Shown here: piece after piece, positions 1 to 6,261 of the stretch
Numbering within the stretch: position 1 is the stretch's first letter
Layout of the letters: every line of letters begins with the position of its first letter
From: Candidatus Latescibacterota bacterium
Lineage (GTDB): Bacteria > Latescibacterota > UBA2968 > GCA-2709665
Assembly: GCA_030746455.1 (NCBI GenBank)
Contig: JASLMQ010000957.1
Coordinates: 1-11,707 of the forward strand
Reading direction: 5' to 3'
DNA: 11,707 bases
Made by a program: the position numbers and the translations under genes
Notes under the pieces: generated by a model
What the model saw: the letters and a program-made list of their open reading frames with translations, nothing else
Databases searched by the model: none
Told to the model about the DNA's origin: nothing

Positions 1-404
1 CGGACGTGGTGGCGGTCTGCCAGGCCGTCCATCGCGTGCTCAGACCCGGAGGTCACTATGTGTTCTACGACATCCATCCCTTCCAGCGGCCCTGGAAGGA
101 GCAGGTCCATCCGATCGAGATGGTGAAGCCCTACTCCGACACGGGGCCCTATGAGGACGATGAAGAGGGCTCCTGCGAGCACAACTGGACCCTGGCAGAC
201 CTTCTGAACCCTCTGGTAGGTTCGGGACTGGTCTTGCGCCAGATCTCAGAGGACCCACCTGATAATTATCGGTTCTGGGAAGGCCACGCCTACTGCGACG
301 GGAAAGACGGAAGCCTGACCGACTGGAGGGTGAACCCCCGGGCTGGGCTTCCCGTTTGGCTCACGGTAGCGGTACAGAAGCCCCGGAGGGATTCGACTGG
401 ATGA
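1..404 (+). CDS. Class I SAM-dependent methyltransferase, C-terminal part (5' end outside window)
   Basis: The reading frame is open from the left edge to TGA at 402-404, so the start and the SAM-binding motif I lie outside the window. What remains begins around the last part of the Rossmann-like core: the visible RVLRPGG stretch is the usual post-motif III turn of Methyltransf_11/25-type enzymes, followed by a strand with DIHPF. The C-terminus (PRAGLPVWLTVAVQKP) is a beta strand typical of small-molecule or lipid methyltransferases of this fold. The substrate cannot be told. The GTG at position 6 is internal to the domain and is not the real start. A promoter follows 18 bases after the stop, so this gene and leuS are probably separate transcription units. 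Family assignment is good; function is unknown. Confidence 0.8.
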   Translation, partial: DVVAVCQAVHRVLRPGGHYVFYDIHPFQRPWKEQVHPIEMVKPYSDTGPYEDDEEGSCEHNWTLADLLNPLVGSGLVLRQISEDPPDNYRFWEGHAYCDGKDGSLTDWRVNPRAGLPVWLTVAVQKPRRDSTG

Positions 405-422
405 GGGCGTGGCGCCTGCCGA

Positions 423-451
423 TTGACATGATGTGCCGATATACCTATCTT
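423..451 (+). promoter_or_regulatory. Sigma70-type promoter for the leuS leader
   Basis: A perfect -35 hexamer TTGACA (423-428) is followed by a 17-base spacer and TATCTT (446-451) as -10. The expected transcription start is near 457-460. It lies in the gap after the upstream methyltransferase stop and would make an untranslated leader of about 300 bases before leuS. Seen directly in the sequence; activity is inferred. Confidence 0.72.
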
Positions 452-498
452 ATGTCCGTGATAGGCGTTCTATACGACCCATTGGGGAACACTTGAGC

Positions 499-660
499 AT
501 GCCGCAATCCATGACACAGATGGCGACACACGCGACGTCGCGCGCCGCAATGAAGGCGGCGCAGATTCGACTCGCCCTCCTGCTTAGCGGCGGGCTCCTC
601 GGTCTTCGCACCAGGGGCTCTGCAGGGGGTAAGGTCTACCTTAGGCGTTCGACCGTGTGA
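499..660 (+). CDS. Putative leucine-rich leader peptide of leuS
   Basis: This short ORF (about 53 codons from ATG 499, TGA at 658-660) lies between a promoter and an intrinsic terminator, directly upstream of the leucyl-tRNA synthetase gene. It has Leu codons at 571, 577, 580, 583, 595, 598 and 604, seven in twelve codons (LALLLSGGLLGL), plus one more at 640. Leader peptides rich in the cognate amino acid are the hallmark of ribosome-mediated transcription attenuation, as in the E. coli leu operon. The start is uncertain: ATG 499 has GGGGAA about nine bases upstream, while the in-frame ATG at 550 would give a 36-residue peptide but has no clear ribosome binding site. A small membrane or signal-like peptide is an alternative reading. 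Protein product and role are inferred from position and codon content. Confidence 0.5.
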   Translation: MPQSMTQMATHATSRAAMKAAQIRLALLLSGGLLGLRTRGSAGGKVYLRRSTV

Positions 661-686
661 CTGGAACCAAGATCGACGCGACCTAC

Positions 687-725
687 AACCCGCTGCCGAG
701 CTCCTCGGCGGCGGGTTTCTCTTTT
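687..725 (+). terminator. Intrinsic terminator / attenuator hairpin upstream of leuS
   Basis: A 14-bp stem (687-700 with 704-717, a single T-G wobble at 694/710) closes a CTC loop. The run TTTCTCTTTT (716-725) follows. This is a textbook Rho-independent terminator, placed about 31 bases before the leuS ATG and downstream of a promoter with no full-length gene between. That position suggests conditional termination rather than the end of the upstream methyltransferase transcript, although it could also end a small RNA starting near 458. Confidence 0.85.
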
Positions 726-756
726 GCATCGATTACAGCATCTGCGGAGATATGCA

Positions 757-2673
757 ATGCCCTACGACCCGAGTGAAGTCGAGCCCAGGTGGCAGCAGAC
801 CTGGAAGCGGGACCGGACGTTGTGCGTCAGGGAGACGCACAACGGTCTCGATACGTACGTGCTGGACATGTTTCCCAACCCGTCTGGCCCTCTGCACATG
901 GGCCACTGCAAGAACTACGCGATCGGCGATGTGGTGACGCGATACCGGATCCGCAAGGGGGAGAACGTCTTCCATCCCATGGGATGGGATGCCTTCGGGC
1001 TGCCGGGAGAGATCGCGGCGTTGCAGGCCGGAGTTCATCCCCGTGACTGGACGCTGGAGAACATCCGGATCGAGAAGGAGCAGTTCGACAAGCTGGGGAT
1101 CCACTATGACTGGGACCACGAGGTCTGCTCGTGCGATCCCGAGTACTATCGCTGGAATCAGTGGTTGTTCCTGAAGCTGTACGAGAACGGATTGGCCTAC
1201 CGGGAGGAGGCGCCGGTGAACTGGTGCCCGGCGTGTCGGACGACGCTGGCCAACGAGGAGGTGGTGGAGGACGCGTGCGAGCGATGCTCGGCACCTGTCG
1301 AGGCGAAGCCGATGCAGCAGTGGTTCCTGAAGGTGACCGCCTACGCGGATGCGCTGGTGGAGGGCCTGAACAGGCTGCCGGGATGGCCCCAGCGGATCCG
1401 AAGGATGCAGAGGAACTGGATCGGGCGGGAGGAGGGCTCAGACGGATCGGCCGCAAGCTACCGCCTGCGCGACTGGTGCATTTCTCGGCAGCGCTACTGG
1501 GGCACCCCGATCCCGATCGTGTACTGCGCGAGCTGCGGGGTCGTCCCGGTGCCCGAAGCGGACCTGCCCGTTCGCCTGCCGGACATGGACGACTTCGCGC
1601 CAAAGGGTGAATCCCCGTTGGCGTCCGTGCCGGAATTTGCCCACACCATATGCCCGACCTGCGGAGGGCCTGCCCGTCGCAAGTGCGACACGATGACGGG
1701 CTTCGTGTGCTCGTCCTGGTACTTCCTGCGATTCACCTCGCCGAATGAGGCGGACCGTCCGTTCGATCCGGAGGCAGCGGCGCGATGGCTGCCGGTAACG
1801 CAGTATGTGGGAGGGAAGGAGCACGCCGTCGGGCATCTGCTGTATGCGAGGTTCGTGACGCGTTTCCTGCAGGACATCGGGTGGGTGGATTTCGAGGAAC
1901 CCTTCACCCGCCTGTACAACCAGGGCGTTGTTCACAAGGACGGAGACAAGATGTCGAAGTCAAAGGGGAACGCCGTGAGCGTGGACGCGATGGTGGAGAC
2001 CTACGGCGCAGACGCGGCGCGGGTGTTCGCCCTGTTCGCGGCGCCGCCCGACGGGGACGTGGCGTGGAACGAGGCCGGCATCGAAGGGATCCACCGGTTC
2101 CTGAGTCGCGTGTGGCGCGCCGTCGTTGGAGAGGAGGAGAGTGCCGCCGATGCCCAGTCGGGGGGAGCTGATGGGATCGATGATCCGACGGCACTGAACC
2201 GGTGCACGCACCGTGCCATCAAGGCTGTGACCGAGGACCTGGAGCGCATGAGCTACAACACGGCGATCAGCCGACTGATGGAGCTGACCACGGCGATCCT
2301 GCAGACTGTTCGGAAGGATGGCGGAACGACGGGCGCCGCGCGCGTGGCGAGGGAGGCAGTGGTCTCCATGCTGGCGCCGTTCGCCCCCCACATCTCCGAG
2401 GAGCTGTGGCATCGGATGGGGAAGACGGGAAGCGTCCACCGGGCCGAGTGGCCGGCGTTCGATGCTGCGCTGGCGGAGGAGGAGAAGGCGGAGATCGTCG
2501 TGCAGATCGACGGGCGGGTGCGGGATCGGTTCGAGGCGGAGGTGGGGACGACGGCGGAGGAGCTGGAGCGCGAGGCCATGGGGCGGGAGCGCATCCGTTC
2601 GCTGCTGGAGGGAAAGGAGGTGCGGCGGGTGGTTGTGGTTCCGAACAGCCTGGTGAATGTGGTGACGGGGTAG
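757..2673 (+). CDS. leuS: Leucyl-tRNA synthetase lacking the CP1 editing domain
   Basis: A class I aminoacyl-tRNA synthetase that charges tRNA-Leu with leucine in the cytoplasm. The start is ATG 757, with GGAGA at 745-749. In-frame TTG 724 lies within the terminator T-run and is not used. Visible parts in order: HMGH (residues 47-50), preceded by FPNPSG where bacterial LeuRS usually has FPYPSG; a zinc knuckle with Cys157, 160, 174 and 177; MQRNWIGR (about 217-224); YRLRDW then SRQRYWGTPIP; VGGKEHA, the conserved Tyr and His of the leucine pocket; KMSKS (398-402); anticodon-binding helices; and a complete C-terminal domain ending in NSLVNVVTG. The usual CP1 editing domain of roughly 170-200 residues between WIGR and YRLRDW is reduced to about ten residues (225-234). 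The leucine-specific insertion before KMSKS is also absent. The protein is therefore about 638 residues against the usual 800-870. The frame is intact, so it looks like a functional, non-editing enzyme. Confidence 0.95.
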   Translation: MPYDPSEVEPRWQQTWKRDRTLCVRETHNGLDTYVLDMFPNPSGPLHMGHCKNYAIGDVVTRYRIRKGENVFHPMGWDAFGLPGEIAALQAGVHPRDWTLENIRIEKEQFDKLGIHYDWDHEVCSCDPEYYRWNQWLFLKLYENGLAYREEAPVNWCPACRTTLANEEVVEDACERCSAPVEAKPMQQWFLKVTAYADALVEGLNRLPGWPQRIRRMQRNWIGREEGSDGSAASYRLRDWCISRQRYWGTPIPIVYCASCGVVPVPEADLPVRLPDMDDFAPKGESPLASVPEFAHTICPTCGGPARRKCDTMTGFVCSSWYFLRFTSPNEADRPFDPEAAARWLPVTQYVGGKEHAVGHLLYARFVTRFLQDIGWVDFEEPFTRLYNQGVVHKDGDKMSKSKGNAVSVDAMVETYGADAARVFALFAAPPDGDVAWNEAGIEGIHRFLSRVWRAVVGEEESAADAQSGGADGIDDPTALNRCTHRAIKAVTEDLERMSYNTAISRLMELTTAILQTVRKDGGTTGAARVAREAVVSMLAPFAPHISEELWHRMGKTGSVHRAEWPAFDAALAEEEKAEIVVQIDGRVRDRFEAEVGTTAEELEREAMGRERIRSLLEGKEVRRVVVVPNSLVNVVTG

Positions 2674-2802
2674 GGCCCTCACCCCGCCCACCTCGGAAGT
2701 CGTAAGAGGCGAGTTAATGTGAGAACCAGCAGGTTGGCCTGGCGATTGTGACAGCTCGTGACTTCTTCGCCCAAGCAGAGAGCGGGAGAGGGGTAAGGGG
2801 CC
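2673..2802. repeat. Degenerate inverted repeat after leuS
   Basis: GGGCCCTCACCCC at 2673-2685 and GGGGTAAGGGGCC at 2790-2802 are near inverted copies at the two ends of a 130-base segment, with a G-rich run AGCGGGAGAGGGG just inside the right end. Similar CCCTCACCC/GGGAGAGGG elements are, from memory, dispersed in many environmental genomes. The segment has no convincing ORF and no clear terminator T-run. Confidence 0.4.
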
Positions 2803-2820
2803 AACGTGAGGGCGGTGGAC

Positions 2821-2848
2821 GTAGGGGCGACGCATGCGTCGCCCCTAC
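2821..2848. repeat. 28-bp perfect palindrome, likely dispersed repeat
   Basis: The half-site GTAGGGGCGACGCA is followed immediately by its exact reverse complement, giving an uninterrupted 28-base palindrome. Palindromes with this GGGGCGACGCATGCGTCGCCCC core are, from memory, recurrent in several environmental phyla and look like REP or MITE-type elements. It may form a hairpin in RNA, but no T-run follows, so a terminator role is unproven. Confidence 0.75.
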
Positions 2849-2916
2849 CGTTTGCGGGACAATTGCCCAGGGAAGTCAGCCAAGGCAATCGATTCGCGCA
2901 ATCGCCCGATTGTCAT

Positions 2917-3025
2917 CCCGGGCCTGTCCCGGCGCGTTTGCCAGTAGCCACTCCGGTAGGCCGTCACTTACTGCCGGGACTTGTCCCGCCGCGCTTGCAC
3001 GTTGCCACTCCCGCAAGCCATCACT
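2917..3025. repeat. Two diverged tandem copies of a ~57-base unit
   Basis: Bases 2917-2968 match 2974-3025 at a fixed offset of 57, with 40 of 52 positions identical and no gaps. Shared blocks include TGTCCCG and GCCACTCC. Each copy starts with a CCGGG...GTCCCG mini-palindrome. The preceding TGTCATCCCGGG and the following GCGGGATCCAGGG (3036-3048) resemble the ends of a common intergenic repeat, so this may be one such element with an internal duplication. No coding potential is evident. Confidence 0.6.
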
Positions 3026-3157
3026 CGTAGGAGGGGCGGGATCCAGGGTTCCTGAAACGGACGTGCCTCGTGCCAGGTGCTGGTGACGCCGCGCGAAGGA
3101 GGACCCGATATGGCGCGATGTCGCGCCTGGGCGGGCCGATCGAATGTGGCGCGCTGG

Positions 3158-3177
3158 ATCCCCGCCTGCGCGGGGAT
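3158..3177. repeat. REP-like hairpin ATCCCCGC/GCGGGGAT
   Basis: A perfect 8-bp inverted repeat (3158-3165 and 3170-3177) with loop CTGC, flanked by TGG on the left and GACA on the right. The pattern TGGATCCCCGCC...GCGGGGATGACA matches a type of dispersed intergenic palindrome known from many bacterial genomes (recalled, not searched). Confidence 0.6.
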
Positions 3178-3246
3178 GACAGGCCCTAATGGCTTCTAGG
3201 GGAGGGTTGACGCAATGGCTGCGTGATGTTGTCTGCCCTTCGCAGT

Positions 3247-3291
3247 CCTGGGGCTTGCGCCCCAGGCTATTGACCTTCGCCCCTCCGGGGC
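3247..3291. repeat. Composite double-hairpin repeat downstream of the flavoprotein gene
   Basis: Two hairpins lie side by side. CCTGGGGC (3247-3254) pairs with GCCCCAGG (3259-3266) around a 4-base loop that reads GCAA on the minus strand, and GCCCC (3279-3283) pairs with GGGGC (3287-3291). The second sits eight bases past the stop codon of the minus-strand flavoprotein gene, so the pair could help end or protect that transcript, though no T-run follows. The combination GCCCCGGAGGGGC plus GGGGCGCAAGCCCC is, from memory, a recurring repeat in Planctomycetota- and Verrucomicrobiota-like genomes. Confidence 0.55.
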
Positions 3292-3298
3292 TCCTTCT

Positions 3299-3853
3299 TC
3301 ATCCTGCGATTGCATCCACAAGCTGCCTGACCTTGGCGAACTCGTCGGGCCGCTCGAGGACCTCGCCCTTTTCGCACGAAAAGACGCGGATGCTGGCCTC
3401 GACCGCGGCCCCGTAGATCTGGAGCCAGGACCGCATGACGGCTTCGTGGGGATCGAAGCCGCCGTCGGTGGCGACGCTGATGAGGGCGGCCCTCTTACCA
3501 CGAAGGACCGTGTGGTCCAGGTAATAGCCGTGCGTCCGGTCGATGAAGTTCTTCATGATCCCGGGCGGTCCCAGCCAGTAGACGGGTGCACCCAGTAGGA
3601 GAAGGTCGCATGCGAAAACCTTGGCCATCAGTGACTCGAAGTCGTCGTCCTGGATGGCGCAATGACCCAGGGCCATGCACTCCCGGCATCCCGTGCAGGG
3701 AAGGATATTCAGGTCGGCGACTCGGACGAATTCGGTGCTGGCGCCTGTCCGCTCCTCCAACAGGCGAAGGGCCGCCCTAACCAGGATGTCCGTGTTGCCG
3801 TCCTCACGAGGGCTGCCGGCGATGGCCAGGATCGCGGAGGGGCTCGGGCTCAT
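3299..3853 (-). CDS. Iron-sulfur flavoprotein / NADPH-dependent FMN reductase family protein
   Basis: A 184-residue flavodoxin-fold protein (FMN_red/flavodoxin_2 type), probably a cytoplasmic electron-transfer flavoprotein or quinone/FMN-type reductase. GSPREDGNT at 13-21 is the FMN phosphate-binding loop, and GAPVYWLGPPGIMKNFIDR at about 89-106 is the second flavin-contact loop. Cys53, 56, 59 and 65 form C-x2-C-x2-C-x5-C, matching the compact 4Fe-4S ligand motif of archaeal and bacterial Isf proteins, so a [4Fe-4S] cluster next to FMN is likely. The start ATG at 3853 has GAGG eight bases upstream. It begins ten bases after the hydrolase stop, so the two genes form an operon. The in-frame extension upstream would run into the hydrolase gene and is rejected. 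The physiological substrate is not visible. Confidence 0.85.
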   Translation of the reverse strand: MSPSPSAILAIAGSPREDGNTDILVRAALRLLEERTGASTEFVRVADLNILPCTGCRECMALGHCAIQDDDFESLMAKVFACDLLLLGAPVYWLGPPGIMKNFIDRTHGYYLDHTVLRGKRAALISVATDGGFDPHEAVMRSWLQIYGAAVEASIRVFSCEKGEVLERPDEFAKVRQLVDAIAG

Positions 3854-3863
3854 CGTGATGTCC

Positions 3864-4619
3864 TCACTTCTCGAAGGGGAGCACGTGCGCGACGTCGGGG
3901 GCCTTCTGTTTGAAGGCGTCGGCATCGCCGAGGGATCCGATACCCCGGCCGATGTGCATGGGTACGGCGACCTGGGGCTCGATCTTCTTGACGGCCTCGA
4001 CCGCCTCTTCCGCGGTCATCACATAGGTTCCGCTCACCGGCAGGAGCGCGATGTCCGCCTCTAGGGATTTCATCTCGGGAATGCAATCGGTGTCGCCGGC
4101 GTGGTAGAACCGCTGGCCCCCGACGTCGAACACGAATCCGACGTAGGCCTTCTCTATGGGATGGAAGGCGACACCTGAGCTCCGGAACTTGTTGATGTTG
4201 TAGGCCGGCACGGCGGACACACGCAGTCCCTTCACCGTGATCTCGTCGCCTGGCGCTATCGTTTCCACAGATCCGGATAGCTTGGCAGTGGCGGCCGGCA
4301 CGGTCACGATCGTTGTGTCGTCCTTCCGGATCTTCGCCACATCCTTCGGCGAGCAGTGATCGTGATGATCGTGGGTGATGAGGATCAGGTCGGCCTTGGG
4401 GCCGTCGGGAATCTGCCAGGGATCGAGGTAGACGACAATATCCTCCACATCGATCCTGAAGCTGGCGTGGCCCAGCCAGTGTGTCTTCGAAAGCGCCTCA
4501 GCCGCCTTCCGCTTTCGGGTCTGCTTGGATGAAGCAGCGGCGTGGTGAACACCAGCTAAACCCATTGGGAACAACAGTATATACCGCATCAAGCGGCGCA
4601 TCATCTCGCGTCGGTCCAT
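3864..4619 (-). CDS. Exported UlaG-like metallo-beta-lactamase-fold hydrolase
   Basis: A 251-residue metal-dependent hydrolase of the COG2220/Lactamase_B_3 group, which includes UlaG. The N-terminus has a positively charged start (MMRRLMR), a hydrophobic core (about 12-24) and HHAAAS, a plausible signal peptidase site near residue 29, so it is probably periplasmic. THDHHDH (82-88) gives the metal ligands His83, His85, Asp87 and His88. YHAGDTD (172-178) supplies His173 and Asp176, and His222 in PMHIG is the last ligand. The order and spacing fit a binuclear Zn or Mn site. The start ATG 4619 has GAGG seven bases upstream. The flavoprotein gene follows ten bases after its stop, and a divergent transporter lies upstream. 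The substrate is not evident; lactones or phosphodiesters are possible from family precedent. Confidence 0.85.
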   Translation of the reverse strand: MDRREMMRRLMRYILLFPMGLAGVHHAAASSKQTRKRKAAEALSKTHWLGHASFRIDVEDIVVYLDPWQIPDGPKADLILITHDHHDHCSPKDVAKIRKDDTTIVTVPAATAKLSGSVETIAPGDEITVKGLRVSAVPAYNINKFRSSGVAFHPIEKAYVGFVFDVGGQRFYHAGDTDCIPEMKSLEADIALLPVSGTYVMTAEEAVEAVKKIEPQVAVPMHIGRGIGSLGDADAFKQKAPDVAHVLPFEK

Positions 4620-4673
4620 GTATCATCCTCGGTGTGGATGGTGGCCTTGAAGGACTCGATGTCTGGACTACCC

Positions 4674-4702
4674 AAGATGGTGGAAAGTACGGGTGATGTC
4701 AA
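4674..4702 (-). promoter_or_regulatory. Candidate promoter for the hydrolase-flavoprotein operon
   Basis: On the minus strand, TTGACA (4702-4697) is followed by a 17-base spacer and CATCTT (4679-4674). The -35 is perfect and the -10 matches at three of six positions. The expected start near 4667 gives a leader of about 48 bases to the ATG at 4619. Spacing and position are right, but the -10 is weak. Confidence 0.5.
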
Positions 4703-4732
4703 GCGGGCATCGGCCGCGTAGAGGCGCGATGC

Positions 4733-4761
4733 TTGACTTGTACGCCTCCCTGCAGTACCCT
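4733..4761 (+). promoter_or_regulatory. Candidate promoter for the NupG-like transporter
   Basis: TTGACT (4733-4738), a 17-base spacer and TACCCT (4756-4761) form a sigma70-like promoter with the TAnnnT -10 common in GC-rich genomes. The expected start near 4768 gives a leader of about 90 bases. The two -35 boxes of the divergent promoters are only 30 bases apart (4702 and 4733), so one regulator could control both. Confidence 0.5.
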
Positions 4762-4858
4762 GAGAAGAGGCTGTCGGCCGCGTGACGAAATCCACTTGCC
4801 GGCGGCCCCATTCGTGAAGATGCGAGAGTCGACTACCAGAGGGCAACGGGAGAGACCC

Positions 4859-6115
4859 ATGACGGTGTCATCCAGAGGAACAACCATCCGGCTTTCGACG
4901 ATGATGTTCATCGAGTTCGCCATCTGGGGATCGTGGGCCGTTCTGATCGCGGGACACATGGTGAATCTGGGATTCTCAGGGAAGCAGATCAGCTACGTGT
5001 TCGGGACCACGGCCTTCGGCGCCCTGGTGTCGCCCCTGGTGGCCGGATGGGTGGCGGATCGGTACATGCCCAATCAGATCTTCACGGCGCTCTGCCATTT
5101 CGCGGGCGCGCCGCTGATGTACCTGGCGTGGCAGCAGACCACCTTCGCGCCGCTCTGGACGGTGGTCTTCATCTACGCCGTTCTCTACATGCCGACCATC
5201 GCGATGACGAACGCGATCGCGTTCCACCACATGGGCGACTCGAAGAAGTTCGGCAACATCCGGGTCTGGGGCACGCTGGGCTGGATCGTCATCAACTGGG
5301 GGATGAGCGCCTACCTGCGCTACTGGGAGGTGGAGGCCCCGGGCCAGGAGCACGTGGGGGATTGCCTGCTGGTGGCGGCGGCCCTCTCGGTGCTGATGGG
5401 CATCTACTGCCTCACGCTTCCCAACACGCCGCCGGCCAAGGAGGCCAAGAATCCCTACGCCTTTCTCGAGGCCCTGAAGCTGACCGAAAATCGGAACTTC
5501 GCCGTCCTGCTGGTGATCTCGTTCGTGGTGGCGATCGAGTTGCCCTTCTACTACAACCTCACCTTCCTCTTCCTCACCGAGCCGGGCTCCGGCGTGGGTC
5601 TGGCCCCGAGCACGGCCAACTTCGCCATGAGTCTGGGTCAGGTCGGCGAAGTCCTGCTTATGATTCTGCTCGCGCCGTCGTTGATCCGGCTGGGCATGCG
5701 GATGACGATCTTCCTGGGCATCCTGGCGTGGCCGGTTCGGTATGCGATCTTCGCCATCGGGCAGCCGGCGTGGCTGGTGGTGGCCGCGCAGCCGCTCCAC
5801 GGGATCTGCTATTCGTTCTTCTTTGTGGGAGGAATGATCGCCGCGGAGCGGCTCAGCCACAGGGACATACGGGCGAGCGCGCAGGGCCTGATGATCTTCG
5901 CGACCAACGGCCTGGGGATGCTTGTGGGGCACTTCTTCAGCGGGCAGATCCACGACTACTTCGCCTTGCCGGACGGGGGCCACAGCTGGCCGATGATCTT
6001 CCTCGTCCCCATCGCGCTTACGGTGGTGGCGGCCGTCGTCTTCCTGGCGATGTTCGACGAGGGCCGGTACCAGGCGGATACCGCGGTGATCGAGACGGAA
6101 GACACGGCGGCCTGA
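4859..6115 (+). CDS. NupG-like nucleoside:H+ symporter, major facilitator superfamily
   Basis: A 418-residue inner-membrane transporter with about twelve hydrophobic segments. It matches the Nuc_H_symport family (E. coli NupG and XapB) along its length: the start MMFIEFAIWGSW parallels NupG's first helix, GWVADRYM is the MFS loop 2-3 motif, and YAVLYMPTIAMTNAIAFHHM, IRVWGTLGWI and IRASAQGLMIFATNGLG are family signatures. NupG-type proteins import nucleosides with protons. Family members in environmental bacteria often have unknown substrates, so the cargo is uncertain. ATG 4859 is preceded by GGGAGAG, and upstream in-frame codons from 4733 lie in the promoter and lack hydrophobic character. 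It is divergent from the hydrolase operon. No salvage enzyme is next to it. The C-terminal tail is acidic (about 20 residues). Confidence 0.88.
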   Translation: MTVSSRGTTIRLSTMMFIEFAIWGSWAVLIAGHMVNLGFSGKQISYVFGTTAFGALVSPLVAGWVADRYMPNQIFTALCHFAGAPLMYLAWQQTTFAPLWTVVFIYAVLYMPTIAMTNAIAFHHMGDSKKFGNIRVWGTLGWIVINWGMSAYLRYWEVEAPGQEHVGDCLLVAAALSVLMGIYCLTLPNTPPAKEAKNPYAFLEALKLTENRNFAVLLVISFVVAIELPFYYNLTFLFLTEPGSGVGLAPSTANFAMSLGQVGEVLLMILLAPSLIRLGMRMTIFLGILAWPVRYAIFAIGQPAWLVVAAQPLHGICYSFFFVGGMIAAERLSHRDIRASAQGLMIFATNGLGMLVGHFFSGQIHDYFALPDGGHSWPMIFLVPIALTVVAAVVFLAMFDEGRYQADTAVIETEDTAA

Positions 6116-6138
6116 CCGTGATGCGACAAAGCCCGGGA

Positions 6139-6167
6139 ACTACGAAAGACGCGAAAAGCACGGAAAT
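6139..6167. repeat. Purine-rich intergenic repeat, copy 1
   Basis: The stretch ACTACGAAAGACGCGAAAAG and the following bases match the one at 7752-7783 (ACTACGAAA, then GCGAAAGACGCGAAA), in the same orientation. The ACGAAAGGCGCGAAAG type of degenerate tandem motif is, from memory, a common intergenic repeat in Planctomycetota, Verrucomicrobiota and related groups. Copies lie just beyond each end of the sulfatase-family gene. Confidence 0.55.
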
Positions 6168-6261
6168 TGCGACAAGCGGGATGTAGGTAGGCCGAGGCGT
6201 CGGGTCACACGTGGTGGCGTGATGGAACCAGGCCGGAGCGTTCGGTGGAACCGGGTTTCCT

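Larger units (their letters stand above)
458..756 (+). promoter_or_regulatory. leuS leader region, candidate attenuator
   Basis: This is the gene-poor stretch between the predicted transcription start and the leuS ATG. It holds the leucine-rich ORF, then 26 bases, then a strong terminator. Two alternative pairings could compete with the terminator. Bases 625-635 (GGGGGUAAGGU) are partly complementary to 681-691 (ACCUACAACCC), which overlaps the terminator 5' arm. Bases 587-594 (GCGGCGGG), inside the Leu codon run, can form eight pairs (one G-U) with 689-696. The first fits the classic logic, in which a ribosome stalled on Leu codons leaves the antiterminator free. The second would act in the opposite sense. 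A 9-base direct repeat TAGGCGTTC occurs at 462-470 and 642-650. No T-box consensus was found. Confidence 0.5.

Noticed and set aside
458..725. T-box riboswitch upstream of leuS
   Set aside because: The only partial match is TGGAACC at 662-668. The base after TGG is A, whereas tRNA-Leu (discriminator A) would call for T, and no AGGGTGGNACCGCG-like block or specifier stem was found. The Leu-rich ORF explains the layout better.
724..756. TTG 724 as leuS start
   Set aside because: It lies in the T-run of the terminator, adds residues unlike LeuRS N-termini, and lacks a ribosome binding site, while ATG 757 has GGAGA at good spacing.
2748..3086. 112-codon plus-strand ORF in the repeat block
   Set aside because: It runs through the palindrome and the tandem repeats, has no ribosome binding site and its translation shows no family features.
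4733..4858. Extended N-terminus of the NupG-like transporter
   Set aside because: The extra 42 residues are hydrophilic, overlap the predicted promoter and lack family similarity, whereas ATG 4859 has GGGAGAG upstream.
4976..5983. 335-codon minus-strand ORF opposite the transporter
   Set aside because: It is a GC-driven shadow of the transporter gene, with a His/Arg/Gln-rich low-complexity translation.
6116..6261. Terminator between the convergent transporter and sulfatase-family genes
   Set aside because: No stem followed by a T-run was found on either strand; only repeated GGAACC words and the purine-rich repeat are visible.
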